A stretch of 64,000 nucleotides of DNA from Craterostigma plantagineum (lineage: Eukaryota > Streptophyta > Magnoliopsida > Lamiales > Linderniaceae). The stretch covers positions 19,965,501 through 20,029,500 of the forward strand of contig JAPQWV010000017.1 in the NCBI GenBank assembly GCA_027422505.1. The letters run 5' to 3'. This document shows, piece by piece, positions 34,028 to 45,457 of the stretch; positions within the stretch are counted from its first letter, which is position 1, and the number at the start of each line of letters is the position of its first letter. The notes under the pieces are model-generated. The model made no database searches. It saw only the letters and a program-made list of their open reading frames with translations, and was not told the origin of the DNA. Made by a program: the position numbers and the translations under genes.

Positions 34028-35664
34028 CTCAATTATTTTTATCATGGGATTTATATACTAGATATACCACTCATGTCAACACAAGCAAAATTATATCAAT
34101 TAACATGCTATCAAGGCGCTTTTAATCATTTCACCGAGCGAGAGACCGTCAATTCGGAATCAAAGGGGGATTTAGTATTTTGGTTCTGACTTAGAAGGGA
34201 AGGGAAATATTTAGGAATTGTTGACTAAAGATCTTCTTCCTTTTCTTTGGCGTCCTCTTCACCGGTATTTTCTTTTCCATCCTTAAACTTTTTCACATTA
34301 TTCTACACTTGCTCAAGCTGAAGCTCCGCTTCTCTACGAGGCTGAGAGATTATCTAAGGCGAAGTTCTTCTTGTTTGTTGTCGGGCCGATACCGCGCTCC
34401 TTTTCTCTTAATCCCTAGTGAGGTTTCAGAGATTATCGATTTGAAGAAGTTCGCAGTTGTGGAATTCGAACCCAAGGCCGTGCTCCTCTTCTCGTTGTCT
34501 CGATATAAGACCGGATTATCGTTGGAGAAGTTCACTTCGTGGCGCTCCTCTTTCCAGCCGTTCTGACGAGTATACGAGATTATCGAAGGAGAAGTTCACA
34601 GCAAGATCCATGCCCTCTTATTATGATTTCTTGAAGATTTCAATGATTAGGAAGGCAAGTTCTTTTGGACTATTTATTGTGCGTTGAGCATTCCTCGTGT
34701 GCGTTTTCCACCTCCTTTTGTCATCATTTTCTTCTTTTTCTTTCGTAGCCTTTTTCTCCCCCTGCTTTTCTCGTTTATGCAACCCTCGAAATTTATGAAT
34801 TACGGTTGAAGGCTTGATCGGGATACAAATGAAGAAAAGGATATCGGAGAAGGCTCAAAAGGGATGACTAGAGGAATAATTTGAAGGATGATATTTTGAT
34901 TTTGCTAGGTGAGGAATTTTCTACGTCCCTAAATCATTTTCCTAACAATCTAACGCAAGGCGAGTATGAGACCAAGAAATACAAGTTAAGACAAGCATTT
35001 GATGTGTGACTCGCTCAAGGATAAATTCCCAAAAAAAAAATAATATGGCTCAAAATCTCACATATATGATGTGGCTTCGTGTCTAGTGGAACAAACGAGT
35101 GACCTTTGGACAAAAGAGTGCGCAAGACAGACAATATTAAGCAAATAACCAGTCATATATCAAGGAAAGATTTTTGTGAACAAATCAAAGTAGATCGAGT
35201 AATTGTCACTCCCCATTTTTCGTTGTTTTTGTTTTATTTTGTTTTTTTTCAAAACAATGCAAAAAAAATATGTGTGTTTGTGTGTTTTCTTTTATTTAAA
35301 AACATGAACATGATATGAAAACAGTGGAAAAAAACTAAGTAAAAAAAATGCATGATTGATTTTTGGTTTTGGTTTTTTTTATTATTAGAACTAAATGCGG
35401 AAAGATGCAAGAAAAAACTTTCAAAAAAAATTTGGCATTTAACATTTCAGCTCAGATGCGTAATGTACCAAATTGTAATCCCTAGAAAATTAATAGTGAC
35501 TCATCCTAAATTTTAGTACTTTTAGAAAGAAAATGAGTAAGGAATTTTGTCACCGAGTTTGTCGCTTAGGTAGGGATTTGTTGTAGTTGCTCTGCCGCTC
35601 GCCCTTGATCATGTATGTGGAGCAACTATCATCGAAGTAGCATACATGAGGGAAATCTGCAAAA

Positions 35665-36366
35665 CTATCGGGACTTTGGTACCCATTGTCGTATGGGTCC
35701 TCCCTTATTAGCAGAAAACGAGTTAGTCGTAAATCGTTTAAAATTAGATTGTGAGCCTAAGTTGGTCGAAGATGTAGTCTTAGGAGTCCATATTTGACTA
35801 GGACTTTGTGACTTGATATCCGACTTAGGAATCCATTTTTGCTTGATTTTACACGGATAAGTAATTCTAGCATGTGAATATGTGCTCCTAGAATGTGTAC
35901 TTGTAAAGGTCTTCTCAATACCTAGTCGTAATAAATGCTTTTCGGAACGAATATTGACTGGATACTTCATGCAAGAATACGAGCAAATAGAGTGATAAGC
36001 ATGTAAACTAAAAGTGTCGTAATTCCTACGTGGAGAATGCACATTTTTCACATGAGAATAAGAATTTCGAAAATTATTTTCAAGTCTAGGCTTTTTAAGT
36101 AAAACGTTAGTAGAATCATTTGAAACACACGATGAAGTTTGTGCACTAGAACTTAAATTATTTTTGCGAAAAATTCTCTTGGTGGAGGAAGAGCCACTTT
36201 CAAAGTTTGTACTTCTAAAATTGATGGGCTTTAACGAACATGTAGAAGTAACGGCTTTAAAGATTGGAGTATTTGATCTATTGGCGCTCAAAGGCTCTTT
36301 TTCTTTCTTAACCTGCCTAAAGATTAACTTTTCTTGTGAGGAAGCTTTTAGATTAGATATTTCCAT
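35665..36366 (-). CDS. gag-tail-like ORF with WVPK motif, copia C copy A
   Basis: 233 residues, Ser/Asn/Lys-rich. It ends SQIWTPKTTSSTN and RQWVPKSR; repeats of the KQVWVPK type are found between gag and protease in many plant copia polyproteins. The usual cysteine knuckle and the protease DSG are missing. It is an intact frame here, whereas copy B has a one-T deletion near 45838 that splits it. The region between this ORF and the coiled-coil ORF contains further stops. Confidence 0.5.
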   Translation of the reverse strand: MEISNLKASSQEKLIFRQVKKEKEPLSANRSNTPIFKAVTSTCSLKPINFRSTNFESGSSSTKRIFRKNNLSSSAQTSSCVSNDSTNVLLKKPRLENNFRNSYSHVKNVHSPRRNYDTFSLHAYHSICSYSCMKYPVNIRSEKHLLRLGIEKTFTSTHSRSTYSHARITYPCKIKQKWIPKSDIKSQSPSQIWTPKTTSSTNLGSQSNFKRFTTNSFSANKGGPIRQWVPKSR

Positions 36367-36749
36367 TAAAAGCGCATTCTTTTCCGCTTCAAAATTCTTT
36401 CTTTCCGTTTCTAATGTAGAATTTAAATCCTCTATTTTCTTAAGAATGGAGGTATATGGACGGAAGAAGAATTTTCAGAATGACGAGATTGTGCTTCCTT
36501 GGTCTTAGAAGTCGCAAAAAAATTTTCTAATTGATTAATCTTAGAATAGAGCTTCCCACGTTCTTCTCTTAAGAAAGCATAGTTATTTTGAACAGTGCTC
36601 TTCTCGGCTTGACAGGCATCTAGACTCTTTCTTAATTCACTAATCTTAGAATTAGATTTATCTATTTTGACTTCTAGACAAGTGACCTTTTTATTCTCAA
36701 CTTCTAGTCTACACTTAAGGAGACTTTCCTCGTCTAAATTCCTAAGTAG

Positions 36750-37271
36750 TCACTTATGGTTGTTGTCTAGCCTGTCCTCAAGTTCCTTAATTTTTGAGCT
36801 ATGCGTCTCTAACTGTGGCATCTTAGTCTCACTAATTGTCAAGCTCTTAGTTAGTTCATCTATTTTCGCATTAGAGCTTCTAAGTTCTAATTCGAGACTA
36901 GCTATATTCTCCTCATACTTAGATAATTTTTCTTCTAACTCTTTTGTACTTTTCTGCTCATTTTTCATGTTAGGATACCTAGTTTGTAAGGATTCTAACA
37001 TGTTAAACAATGTAGAGTTAGAAATCACAGCCTCTTGAGAGGATGTGTTAGTTTCTACTAGCTTCGCAATAATTTTCTCTAAAGAGATAACTCTAGTGTA
37101 CCAGATATTGCGATATGTTAGGATAATCTCATATTGTTCAGTGACTTCATTCCACTGAGTTGATTTGAGTTCGAGACGATTTAGCTCAGTTACTTTGTCT
37201 TGTAATGTTTTTACATCGTCTTGTAATTTCTTTATAGTTGGATTCATAAGAGCTTGAAGAACACATTTCAA
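36750..37271 (-). CDS. Coiled-coil gag-like protein, copia C copy A
   Basis: 173 residues in the open frame; the homologous start in copy B begins at MNPTIKKLQDEV, nine residues in. It is a long heptad-rich coiled coil (KTLQDKVTELNRLELKS, SLEKIIAKLVETN, KELEEKLSKYEENIASLE). Such segments occur in the C-terminal half of gag in SIRE/Tork-type copia elements. No UBN2 domain or zinc knuckle is present. The near-identical copy B frame shows the ORF has been kept in both duplicates, but the duplication may be too recent to imply selection. Confidence 0.5.
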   Translation of the reverse strand: MKCVLQALMNPTIKKLQDDVKTLQDKVTELNRLELKSTQWNEVTEQYEIILTYRNIWYTRVISLEKIIAKLVETNTSSQEAVISNSTLFNMLESLQTRYPNMKNEQKSTKELEEKLSKYEENIASLELELRSSNAKIDELTKSLTISETKMPQLETHSSKIKELEDRLDNNHK

Positions 37272-37519
37272 TTAAACCTTCAAAATTTGCTAACATGTGT
37301 GGTTCGATCGAAAACAAGCTCAGATCAATTTGAAACACAGAATCGAACCTCAATAACATCAAAACAAGTCGAATTAAGAAAATCAGCGATGAACATTGCC
37401 AATTTCGCAATGAACAGTGATTTTTCGCGATGAACAGTAACTCGCGAAAAAAAATTAGATTTTCAAAATTCGATCCTAATTTCAATTCAAATCCTAACAC
37501 GCTCGGCTCTTATACCAAT

Positions 37520-37563
37520 TGTTAGGACCCCTAATATCCAACCAAGATCGCTCTGATACCAAT
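37520..37563 (-). repeat. 44-bp duplication of PBS and LTR edge, copy A
   Basis: The LTR edge and the flanking PBS occur twice: tgttaggaccc begins at 37520 and again at 37564. The outer PBS copy reads ctcttatacc (mutated), the inner ctctgatacc. Copy B has only one. Confidence 0.8.
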
Positions 37564-37925
37564 TGTTAGGACCCCTAATATCCAACCAAGATCGAATTAC
37601 TAAGAATTGAATAGCAAATCTAAGAAATTCGAGAGCTTACGATTGAGATTTGCTTACGAAGGAAGCTTGGGAGAGAAGCAACGTTGAGAGCACTCAAGGG
37701 AGGCGAAAATCTTCTCTCTAAATTTTCAATTCTATTTTTCGATCTGAATTCCCTTGTACAACACACTCCTAATTTTCTTAGGAGTTCACTTATATATACC
37801 ACCTCGTGGTATATTTACACAAGTAGTCCTACAAAATGACTAATTACAACTTAGCCCAACACTACTAATTGCATAGCAAGACTAAGACAACTATATTATT
37901 TGAATACAATTAAATAGTTCCAACA
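37564..37925 (-). repeat. LTR of copia element C, copy A
   Basis: 362 bp, TGTTAGGACC to TTCCAACA, followed by gaact (37926-37930), the same target duplication base as the solo LTR in gypsy copy 1. It is the 5' LTR, because the inverted PBS lies on its left. Confidence 0.87.
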
Positions 37926-39115
37926 GAACTTCAGCATCAAGCTCCTTGACCTCGTTTGGCACTTTTGCAGTTGAGGGGTGAGCTTGAGCCAGACCTTCTC
38001 GCCTACGCCGAACTCCACTGAACGGTGGCCCGGTCGTAGTACTTCTTCATACGTCGGCTTGCCTTTTCCATGCTATCGCGGGCCTCGTCCCATAGCATCT
38101 GGCGGCCGCGGGCGAACTGGTAGGCGGCAGGGCAGTTCCCATGATTGCTCATTGTCACAGCTTGCAGCGTCAATGGCTGGAAGCCGTACACAACTTCGAA
38201 GGGGCTCTTCGTGGTTGCCGAGGACTTGTGCAAGTTGTAGCAGAACTGCGCCGACTCGAGGAGGCTAGTCCAGTTGATGGCTGGCAGCGACGTAGTGGCG
38301 GAGGTATTCCTCGTGAAGCTGGTTCGCACGCTCCGTCTGGCCGTCAGTTTGCGGATGGTAGGCTGACGAGAAGCGTAACTTGGTGTCGAGTATTCGGAAA
38401 AGAGCGGTCCAGAAGTGGCTCGTGAAACGAGTGTCATGATCGCTAATAATCTCTTCCGGAATGCCAAAGTGGTTGACCACGTTGCGAAAGAACAGGTCGG
38501 CCGCCGTGTCGGCCGGACGCTCGTAGGGCGCAGCCATAAAGACTGCAATTTTCGAAAATCGATCAACGACTACGAAAATAGATGAGTTGTTCGCTCTTGG
38601 GAAGTCCGACGATGAAGTCCATTGAAATGGATCTCCAGGGGCTAATCGGGATTAGGAGTGGTCGTAGGAGGCCGGCAGGCTTGGCGCCCTCCCTCTTGTC
38701 CCGTTGGCAGACGAGGCATGTGCGGACGAAGGCCTCCACATCTTGCTCCATCTTAGGCCAATAGAAACGCCGGGACAGGAGGGCCAACATGCTGCCGGTG
38801 CGGGGGTGGCCGGCCCATTGCGGCTCGTGATGCTCCTTGAGGAGCTCGTGCCTGAGCTTTCCGGCTGGGACGAAGTAGCGGTGGCCGTGCATCACGAGCA
38901 GGCCTTCCTCGAGCCAGTATCGTTTGGCGACTCCGGCTTCGTCTTTAAGCTTCTTGTAGGGGGCGTCGTTCTAAGCATCGCATCGGATGCGGTCCGCGAA
39001 ATTGCTTTGGGCGTAGCTAGTTGCGGTTGTTATGATGGCGACTTGCGGCATGCGGGTGAGGGCATCGGCGACTTCGTTCTGGCGTCCGGGCCTATGGAGC
39101 CACTCGAAGTGGACG
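37926..39115 (-). pseudogene. gypsy integrase remnant, copy 2
   Basis: Minus-strand parts of the same integrase as copy 1: EVADALTRMPQVAI, HRYFVPAGKLRHELLKEHHEPQWAGHP, RFYWPKMEQDVEAFVRTCLVCQRD, RFTSHFWTALFRILDTKLRFSSAYHPQTDGQ and SPFEVVYGFQPLTLQ. Breaks occur near 38020, 38400, 38560 and 38970. Copy 2 keeps the eight-codon LLKEHHEP stretch that copy 1 lost. Confidence 0.82.
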
Positions 39116-40378
39116 ATCTTGCCAAGAAGTTCGAGAACGAGGCCGAGGCCAACGCCCAGTTTCGCGAGGAGATCACGGCTGAGCTGCGAATGCTGCATCG
39201 CCTTGTCTCCCACTCCGAAGGCAGCTCCGCCCCGCGCCCCAAAGTTCCCTAGCCCGAAATTTACAACGGCACGCGCGAGGCCAAGGAGCTCGGCAATTTC
39301 CTCAACGACATGGATGAATATTTTGAGGCAGCCCATGTGGCTGAGAGTGAGCAAGTTGTGTGTGCTCGCTACCTCACCGACGACGCGAAGCTTTGGTGGA
39401 GAACCCGCAAGCGCGAGGCCCGTGACAACGAGCAAGCACGCATCAACACATGGGCCGAGCTCAAGGCTGAGCTCGAGGTGCACTTTCTGCCCCAACATAG
39501 CGCTTGGAATGCCCGGGACGCCCTACGAAAGCTCAAGCAAACAGGTTCAATTCATGACTACGTTAAGAAGTTTTACTCCTTATGCTTAACGTCAAGGACA
39601 TATCGGAGGCCGACAAGGTCTATAAATTCCTTGACGGGCTGTCCCCGTGGGCGCAAACCGAGCTGGCGCGCCGCAACTTGACGGACATTCAGACGGCCTT
39701 CACCGAGGCTGAGCGGCTGCGCGACATCCCGCGCCCACAGGCTGCCGCCACTGCACCTAGCGCACCCGCGGCCAACAAGGGCGAGCAGAAACGCGGCGGC
39801 AAGAACAAAGGCAAGGGTAAGCAAGCCCAACAGCCCGCAAAGAACCCCTCGCAACCGCAGTCCAACAAGGCGCCCGCCAACAACCAAGGGAAGAAGAGCG
39901 GATGCCAGCTGTGCGGCGGCCCACACCGTTGGTTCCAGTGCCAACACAAGTCGGCCGTTTACTCGGTGGCCACCCTGCTGCAAAAGGCAGCCCCATCCAT
40001 GAGCGGCGAGAAGGACGCGGCTGCGCCTGAAACCAACCAACTTCAACTCCTAACGGCGCTTCAAGAAGGCCGAGAAGGTAAGAATAAGCTAATGCATGTC
40101 CCGTGTTACATCGGTAACCAACAGGTGATGGCGATGGTGGATTCGGGGGCTACCCATAACTTCATGGGCATTGGGATGGCGTGGAACCTTGGGTTGAAGA
40201 TCTGGCCGTACGAGTCGGAGGTGAAGATGGTAAACCAACTTCAACCCATATCGGGCAAGACCTCGGCCACCATCCGAGTTGGCCATTACTTGGACATTCA
40301 GGAGTTCATCACCATGCCCCTCAGCGACTTCGAGATCATCCTTGGCATGGAATTTCTGACGTCGGCCACGCCCTAGCC
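39116..40378 (+). pseudogene. gypsy gag-protease, copy 2
   Basis: Gag: LAKKFENEAEANAQFREEIT, LGNFLNDMDEYFEAAHVAES, YLTDDAKLWWRTRKREA, ELEVHFLPQHSAW, KFLDGLSPWAQTELARRNLT, an Asn/Lys/Gln-rich basic tail and a short zinc knuckle (CQLCGGPHRWFQC). Protease follows in the same frame: MVDSGATHNFMGIGMAWNLG, DFEIILGMEFLTSA. A TAG ends the first frame at 39250, and a frameshift lies near 39580. Relative to copy 3 it lacks about 170 bp after LTSA but retains 54 bp in gag that copy 3 lost. Confidence 0.83.
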
Positions 40379-40436
40379 GAAGGGGCAGTCGAGAAGACGC
40401 CGGCCGCGCCCTAGCCGAAGCCTCCCGCCGAAGTCC

Positions 40437-40638
40437 AGCAAGTTCTCGCGCATTACGACGCGCTGATGCCGGCTGGGCTACCTCGGCAGCTGCCCCCACG
40501 TAGGCCCACGGACCATACCATCGAGTTGGAGCCCGGCGCGCGTCCACCTGCGATGGCGCCGTACCGCATGCACCCAAAGGAGCTCGACGAGCTTAGGAAG
40601 CAGCTAGACGAGTTGCTCGACGCCGGCCTGATTCGCCG
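40437..40638 (+). pseudogene. gypsy RT N-terminal fragment, copy 2
   Basis: Contains HYDALMPAGLPRQLPPRRP, HTIELEPGARPP and ELDELRKQLDELLDAGLIRR, the conserved lead-in to gypsy reverse transcriptase. It ends at IRR, where the next expected motif (about SPWGAPVLF) is replaced by an inverted PBS. Confidence 0.85.
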
Positions 40639-41380
40639 ATACCAAACTTGTCACGACCTTACTTTATTTAAAATATTTTTCGCTAAAAAACAGGACTTGA
40701 CCGGCCGGCGAAGGTATGGGCGAAAACCTTGCCGATAAGCCTAAGACACGCACACACGTCTTGCGGAAATGGACACACAAAATTTACTGGAGAATCTCCC
40801 AACCCACTCGTTTTATTAATCGGGAGTACACGATGTGGCTTTACACTTTCGTATACAAGCAACGAGCTACAAGCTACAAGTGCCTAAGCTAAGTGTGTGT
40901 GTTTGGAGTGAAGACTAAGCTCAAACTTGTGGCCAAGGAGCTCCTTATATAGGTGCCAAGGAGGGCAGCCCAATGGTCTTAAAAAATGAGGCCGCGCTCG
41001 CACCAATGAACTCGACCAAACTTAGAACACCAAGTATTACGGGAGCGGACTCCCAACCCAATCCTTTATTAATCGGGGGCTCCAGGTTACGGGGGAGTAC
41101 AAGCTAAGTCCGAGGACTATCGTGACTCGTACAAGACTCTTTAACGGACGCACACACACAAGTACTAAGCACAAGGCAAATACCAAGTGAACTACTTGAC
41201 ACTCACATTATACCACTCATTAGCTTCAATTTCATGAGTTGAGTAGAAGATGGCATTCCCTCTCGTACGGTCATTCCGCATAAGGCTTAGGCGGCTTAGT
41301 ACGGCCATACTAAGTCGTTGCCATGTTGCGTCAAGGGTTCTTAGAAGTGAAAAAAATTCTAAGGATTTGGGGGCGTGACA
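40639..41380 (-). repeat. Inverted PBS and LTR mosaic, copy 2
   Basis: The unit runs from TGTCACG (40649) to CGTGACA (41380), 732 bp. Read on the minus strand, its left end is followed by agtttggtatc, like a PBS, and a TATA-like ctatataagg lies near 40943-40952. Inside, 41217-41380 has opposite orientation to its homolog in the LTR at 19557-20662, while 40993-41216 has the same orientation. The LTR is therefore itself a mosaic. Confidence 0.6.
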
Positions 41381-41942
41381 AAAACAGCTAGCAGAGACTC
41401 CTCAAGTCTCGGCCTATGTGGGCGCTTGCTTGGCCTGCGTCAGCGCGCCCATTGGCCACCTCGACTGGCTGACTCTACTCAAAGGCCCATCAGCTCTCCT
41501 ATAAATAGCTTCCTCCTTGGCTTATTTTAGAGAGTTTTGGCATTGAGTTCTGCGAGTGAGTTAAGTGTCTTAGAGAGTTCTTTGTGTTTAGCTTTCGAGT
41601 GCTTGTTAGTGCGTGTGTCACGATAGTGTCTCTAGACGCTTAGTTTGTACTTCCCCAAAACTTTGGGGCCCCCGATTAATAAATAGAATTGGGTTGGGAG
41701 TACGCTCCCGTAATTCGTTGTGTTAGGCGTTTGGTCGAGCCCTTGGTGTGGACTCGAAGTTAACAACTACACAAGTCATTAGCTTCAATTTCGTGAGTCG
41801 AGTAAGAGGGGCATTTCCATATTCACACGGTCATTTCCGCATAAGGCTTAGGCGGCTTGATTCGGTCATATCAAGTCGCTGCCGCGTTGCGTCAAGAGTC
41901 ATTAGAAGCGAAAAAAATTCTAAGTGATTTGGGGGCGTGACA
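41381..41942 (+). repeat. LTR (3' part) of plus-strand gypsy element
   Basis: Ends GGGGGCGTGACA directly before a plus-strand PBS. A TATA-like cctataaatagc lies near 41499-41510. Its last 560 bp align in plus orientation with the LTR family at 19557-20662. The true 5' edge is unclear. Confidence 0.6.
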
Positions 41943-41947
41943 GTGTT

Positions 41948-41959
41948 TGGTATCAGAGC
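41948..41959 (+). other. Primer-binding site of plus-strand gypsy
   Basis: Reads tggtatcagagc, five bases after the LTR end. Confidence 0.75.
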
Positions 41960-42026
41960 ACTGCACAGAAATCACATTGCGTGAGCATCTGCAGGGACCA
42001 CCGCAATGCTTTGTTTTAATTAAACA

Positions 42027-42122
42027 CTCGCCTAGAAACTCTTGCCACCTGGCTTGTTCGGGCGTAAGCTTCCGTTGCGTCTTGAAGTACGTGTTGGCTA
42101 CATTGTCCGTAACAATTAGCAT
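42027..42122 (-). pseudogene. Inverted RNase H fragment in plus-strand gypsy
   Basis: The minus strand encodes IVTDNVANTYFKTQRKLTPE and then ARWQEFLGE, a characteristic gypsy RNase H segment. It lies backwards between the plus-strand PBS and the plus-strand VADALSRMPS of the same element. In a normal element it would read in the same direction as VADAL and directly precede it. Confidence 0.75.
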
Positions 42123-43682
42123 GACGTAGCGGATGCATTAAGTCGAATGCCTTCTTTAAATGTCTTAGCAGCATGAAGTTCCCCGAAGAGTAGCTTCGCG
42201 GCCCAAATAAGGCGCGAAGGTGAAGCTGATCATGTCTACAGAAAGCTTAAGGAAGATGTCGAGGCAGGACTAATCAAGCACTATTGGCTCGAGGACGGAC
42301 TCCTCGTAACCATGGTGGTCGATATTATGTCCCAGCAGGAAAACTTCGGCGCGAGTTGCTAGTCGAGCATCACGAACCGCAGTGGGCAGGACACCCCGAT
42401 GTGGGGCGGATGATGGCATTGTTATCTCGGAAGTTCTATTGGCCAAAGATGGAGCAGGATGTCGAAGCATTCGTTCGAACTTGCCTCGTCTGCCAAAGAG
42501 ACAAACCCGAGCGTACGAAGCCCTCCGGACTACTCCAGCCATTACCTGTACCCTCGATACCATGGAGTCAATCACGATGGACTTCATTGTCAGATTACCA
42601 TGAGTAGAAAGTAATGCTTCTATTTTGTAGTGGTAGATCGCTTTTCAAAGATGTCTATCTTTATGGCCGCTCCCGTGGAATGCACGGCGGACATCGCCGC
42701 CGAGCTTTTCTTTCGAAATGTGGTGAAGCACTACGGTATGCCCGAAGAAATCATCAGCAATCGTGATACCCGTTTTACGGGACGATTCTGGACGGTTTTA
42801 TTTTGCATGCTTGGCACCAAGCTGCGATTCTCTTCGGCATATCATCATCAGACCGACGGACAGTCCGAACGAGCCAATCAGCTACTTGAAGAGTATCTCT
42901 GCCACTACGTGACGGCGAGTCAGAAGAATTGGCCTGTTTTGCTGGACGCCGCCCAATTCTCTACAATCTTCACAAATTTTTGGCAACGGATAGGAGCCCG
43001 TTCGAGTTGGTGTACGGCTTTCAACCGTTGACGCTGCAAGCCGTGACGATTCGTGAGATTGGAGGGGATAGCTCAGCCGCATACCGGTTTGCTAGAGGAA
43101 GACAGATCATGTGGGACGAGGCCAAAGACAGCTTGGAGAAAGCTAGCCGCCGAATGAAAAATATTATGACCAAGGTCATAAGCCTTTGGAGTTCGCGGTA
43201 GGCGAGAAGTTTGGGTCAAGATGACGCCCCAACTTCGTGCAAGCTGGAAGGCTCACTCCCCCGCAATGAGCTTCATGCCCAAGTATGATGGACCTTTTGA
43301 GGTACTTAGCCGGGTAGGCAACGTGGCCTATCGTATCAAACTACCTCCGAAATATCGTGTTCACCCAGTCTTTTATGTGAGCTTTCTCAAAAAAGTACTA
43401 CGAAGACGTAGGCCCTGAGAGAAGGCATGAGCTAAGCATACCAACGGCTCCAAGAAAAACATTCGAACGCGATATAGAAAGGATCATCGCACATCGGAAG
43501 AGATAGGAAATTCCGAACTCCCCATTTGACTACCTTGTTAGATAGAAGGGCGAGCCAATCATAAAAAACTCTTGGGAGAAGGAAGAGGACCTATGGCAAT
43601 TCAAGGACAAGATCCAGGCGTATTTAAGGACGCAACCCCAGGGTCGTCGACGAGGGGGTCGCCGATTCAAGCCGGGGAGAAT
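42123..43682 (+). pseudogene. gypsy integrase-chromodomain remnant, plus strand
   Basis: VADALSRMPS (about 42132) is followed by GRYYVPAGKLRRELLVEHHEP, the H2C2 zinc region (CLVCQRDKPE), the integrase core ([45 protein letters not shown]), VYGFQPLTLQAV, YDGPFEVLSRVGNVAYRIK, LPPKYRVHPVFYVSFLKK and a decayed chromodomain near 43480-43620. Stops and frameshifts are frequent, and RT, protease and gag are missing. It belongs to the same chromovirus family as the other three copies but in opposite orientation. Confidence 0.8.
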
Positions 43683-43833
43683 TGTCACGAGGTTGACCGA
43701 GACTGACCGTTGACTAGGTCAACGGCCCGTCGAGGTGGGACGGGAGGTGATGAAGACTCGGAGTCACCATACATTGAGCGATGAAATTTGATCGCCGCCC
43801 GAGCTAGGCTATTTTGAGAATAGACTATGTTGT
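43683..43833 (+). repeat. Truncated 3' LTR of plus-strand gypsy
   Basis: Starts TGTCACGAGG directly after a purine-rich caagccggggagaat. Only 151 bp remain before copia element C copy B begins. Confidence 0.6.
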
Positions 43834-45457
43834 CTCAATTATTTTTATCATGGGATTTATATACTAGATATACCACTCATGTCAACACAAGCAAAATTAT
43901 ATCTATCAAGGCGCTTTTAATCATTTCACCGAGCGAGAGACCGTCAATTCGGAATCAAAGGGACTTAGGGATTTAGTATTTTAGTTCTGACTTAGAAGGG
44001 AAGGGAAATATTTAGGAATTGTGGACTAAAGATCTTCTTCCTTTTCTTCGTCGTCCTCTTCACCTGTATTTTCTTTTCCATCCTTAAACTCATATTATTC
44101 TACACTTGCTCAAGCTGAAGCTCCGCTTCTCTACGAGGCTGAGAGATTATCTAAGGCGAAGTTCTTCTTGTTTGTTGTCGGGCCGATACCGCGCTCCTTT
44201 TCTCTTAATCCCTAGTGAGGTTTCAGAGATTATCGATTTGAAGAAGTTCGCAGTTGTGGAATTCGAACCCAAGGCCGTGCTCCTCTTCTCGTTGTCTCGA
44301 TATAAGACAGGATTATCGTTGGAGAAGTTCACTTCGTGGTGCTCCTCTTTCCAGCCGTTCTGACGAGTATACGAGATTATCGAAGGAGAAGTTCACAGCA
44401 AGATCCATGCCCTCTTATTATGATTTCTTGAAGATTTCAATGATTAGGAAGGCAGGTTCTTTTGGACTATTTATTGTGCGTTGAGCATTCCTCGTGTGCG
44501 TTTTCCACCTCCTTTTGTCGTCATTTTCTTCTTTTTCTTTCGTAGCTTTTTTCTCCCCCTGCTTTTCTCGTTTATGCAACCCTCCGAAATTTATGAGTTA
44601 CGGTGAAGGCTTGATCGGGATACAAATGAAGAAAAGGATATCGGAGAAGGCTCAAAAGGGATGACTAGAGGAATAATTTGAAGGATGATATTTTGATTTT
44701 GCTAGGTGAGGAACTTTCTACGTCCCTAAATCATTTTCCTAACAATCTAACGCAAGGCGAGTATGAGGCCAAGAAATACAAGTTAAGACAAGCATTTGAT
44801 GTGTGACTCGCTCAAGGATAAATTCCCAAAAAAAATAATAAGGCTCAAAATCTCACATATATGATGTGGCTTCGTGTCTAGTGGAACAAACGAGTGACCT
44901 TTGGACAAAAGAGTGCGACAAGACAGACAATATTAAGCAAATAACCAGTCATATATCAAGGAAAGATTTTTGTGAACAAATCAAAGTAGATCGAGTAATT
45001 GTCACTCCCCATTTTTCGTTGTTTTTGTTTTATTTTGTTTTTTCAAAACAATGCAAAAAAAAATGTGTGTGTTTGTGTGTTTTCTTTTATTAAAAAACAT
45101 GAACTTGATATGAAAACAGAGGAAAAAAACTATTAAAAAAAATGCATGATTGATTTTTGGTTTTGGTTTTTTTTATTATTAGAACTAAATGCGGAAAGAT
45201 GCAAGAAAAAACTTTCAAAAAAAATTTGGCATTTAACATTTCAGCTCAGATGCGTAATGTACCAAATTGTAATCCCTAGAAAATTAATAGTGACTATCCT
45301 AAATTTTAGTACTTTTAGAAAGAAAATGAGTAAGGAATTTTGTCACCGAGTTTGTCGCTTAGGTAGGGATTTGTTGTAGTTGCTCTGCCGCTCGCCCTTG
45401 ATCATGTATGTGGAGCAACTATCATCGAAGTACCATACATGAGGGAAATCTGCAAAA

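Larger units (their letters stand above)
34028..37563 (-). mobile_element. copia element C internal region, copy A
   Basis: Homologous base by base to 43834-48953 in copy B, except for a deletion of about 1.63 kb at about 37250 (copy B 47041-48680). It reads on the minus strand from the PBS near 37505-37557 towards the left. Two motif-poor ORFs are present, but no integrase, RT or RNase H, so it is a non-autonomous element. The left end of homology with copy B is the ctcaatt at 34028. Confidence 0.72.
37926..41380. mobile_element. Rearranged Ty3/gypsy chromovirus, copy 2
   Basis: Minus-strand integrase (37926-39115) abuts plus-strand gag-protease-RT start (39116-40638), which abuts an inverted PBS and LTR (40639-41380). 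The left part (chromodomain, 3' LTR) is separated by copia element C and lost. Copy 3 is co-linear. Confidence 0.8.

Noticed and set aside
38704..39252. Single plus-strand protein spanning the gypsy strand switch
   Set aside because: Its first part is antisense of integrase and only the part after about 39116 is real gag. The same applies to 50326-50635.
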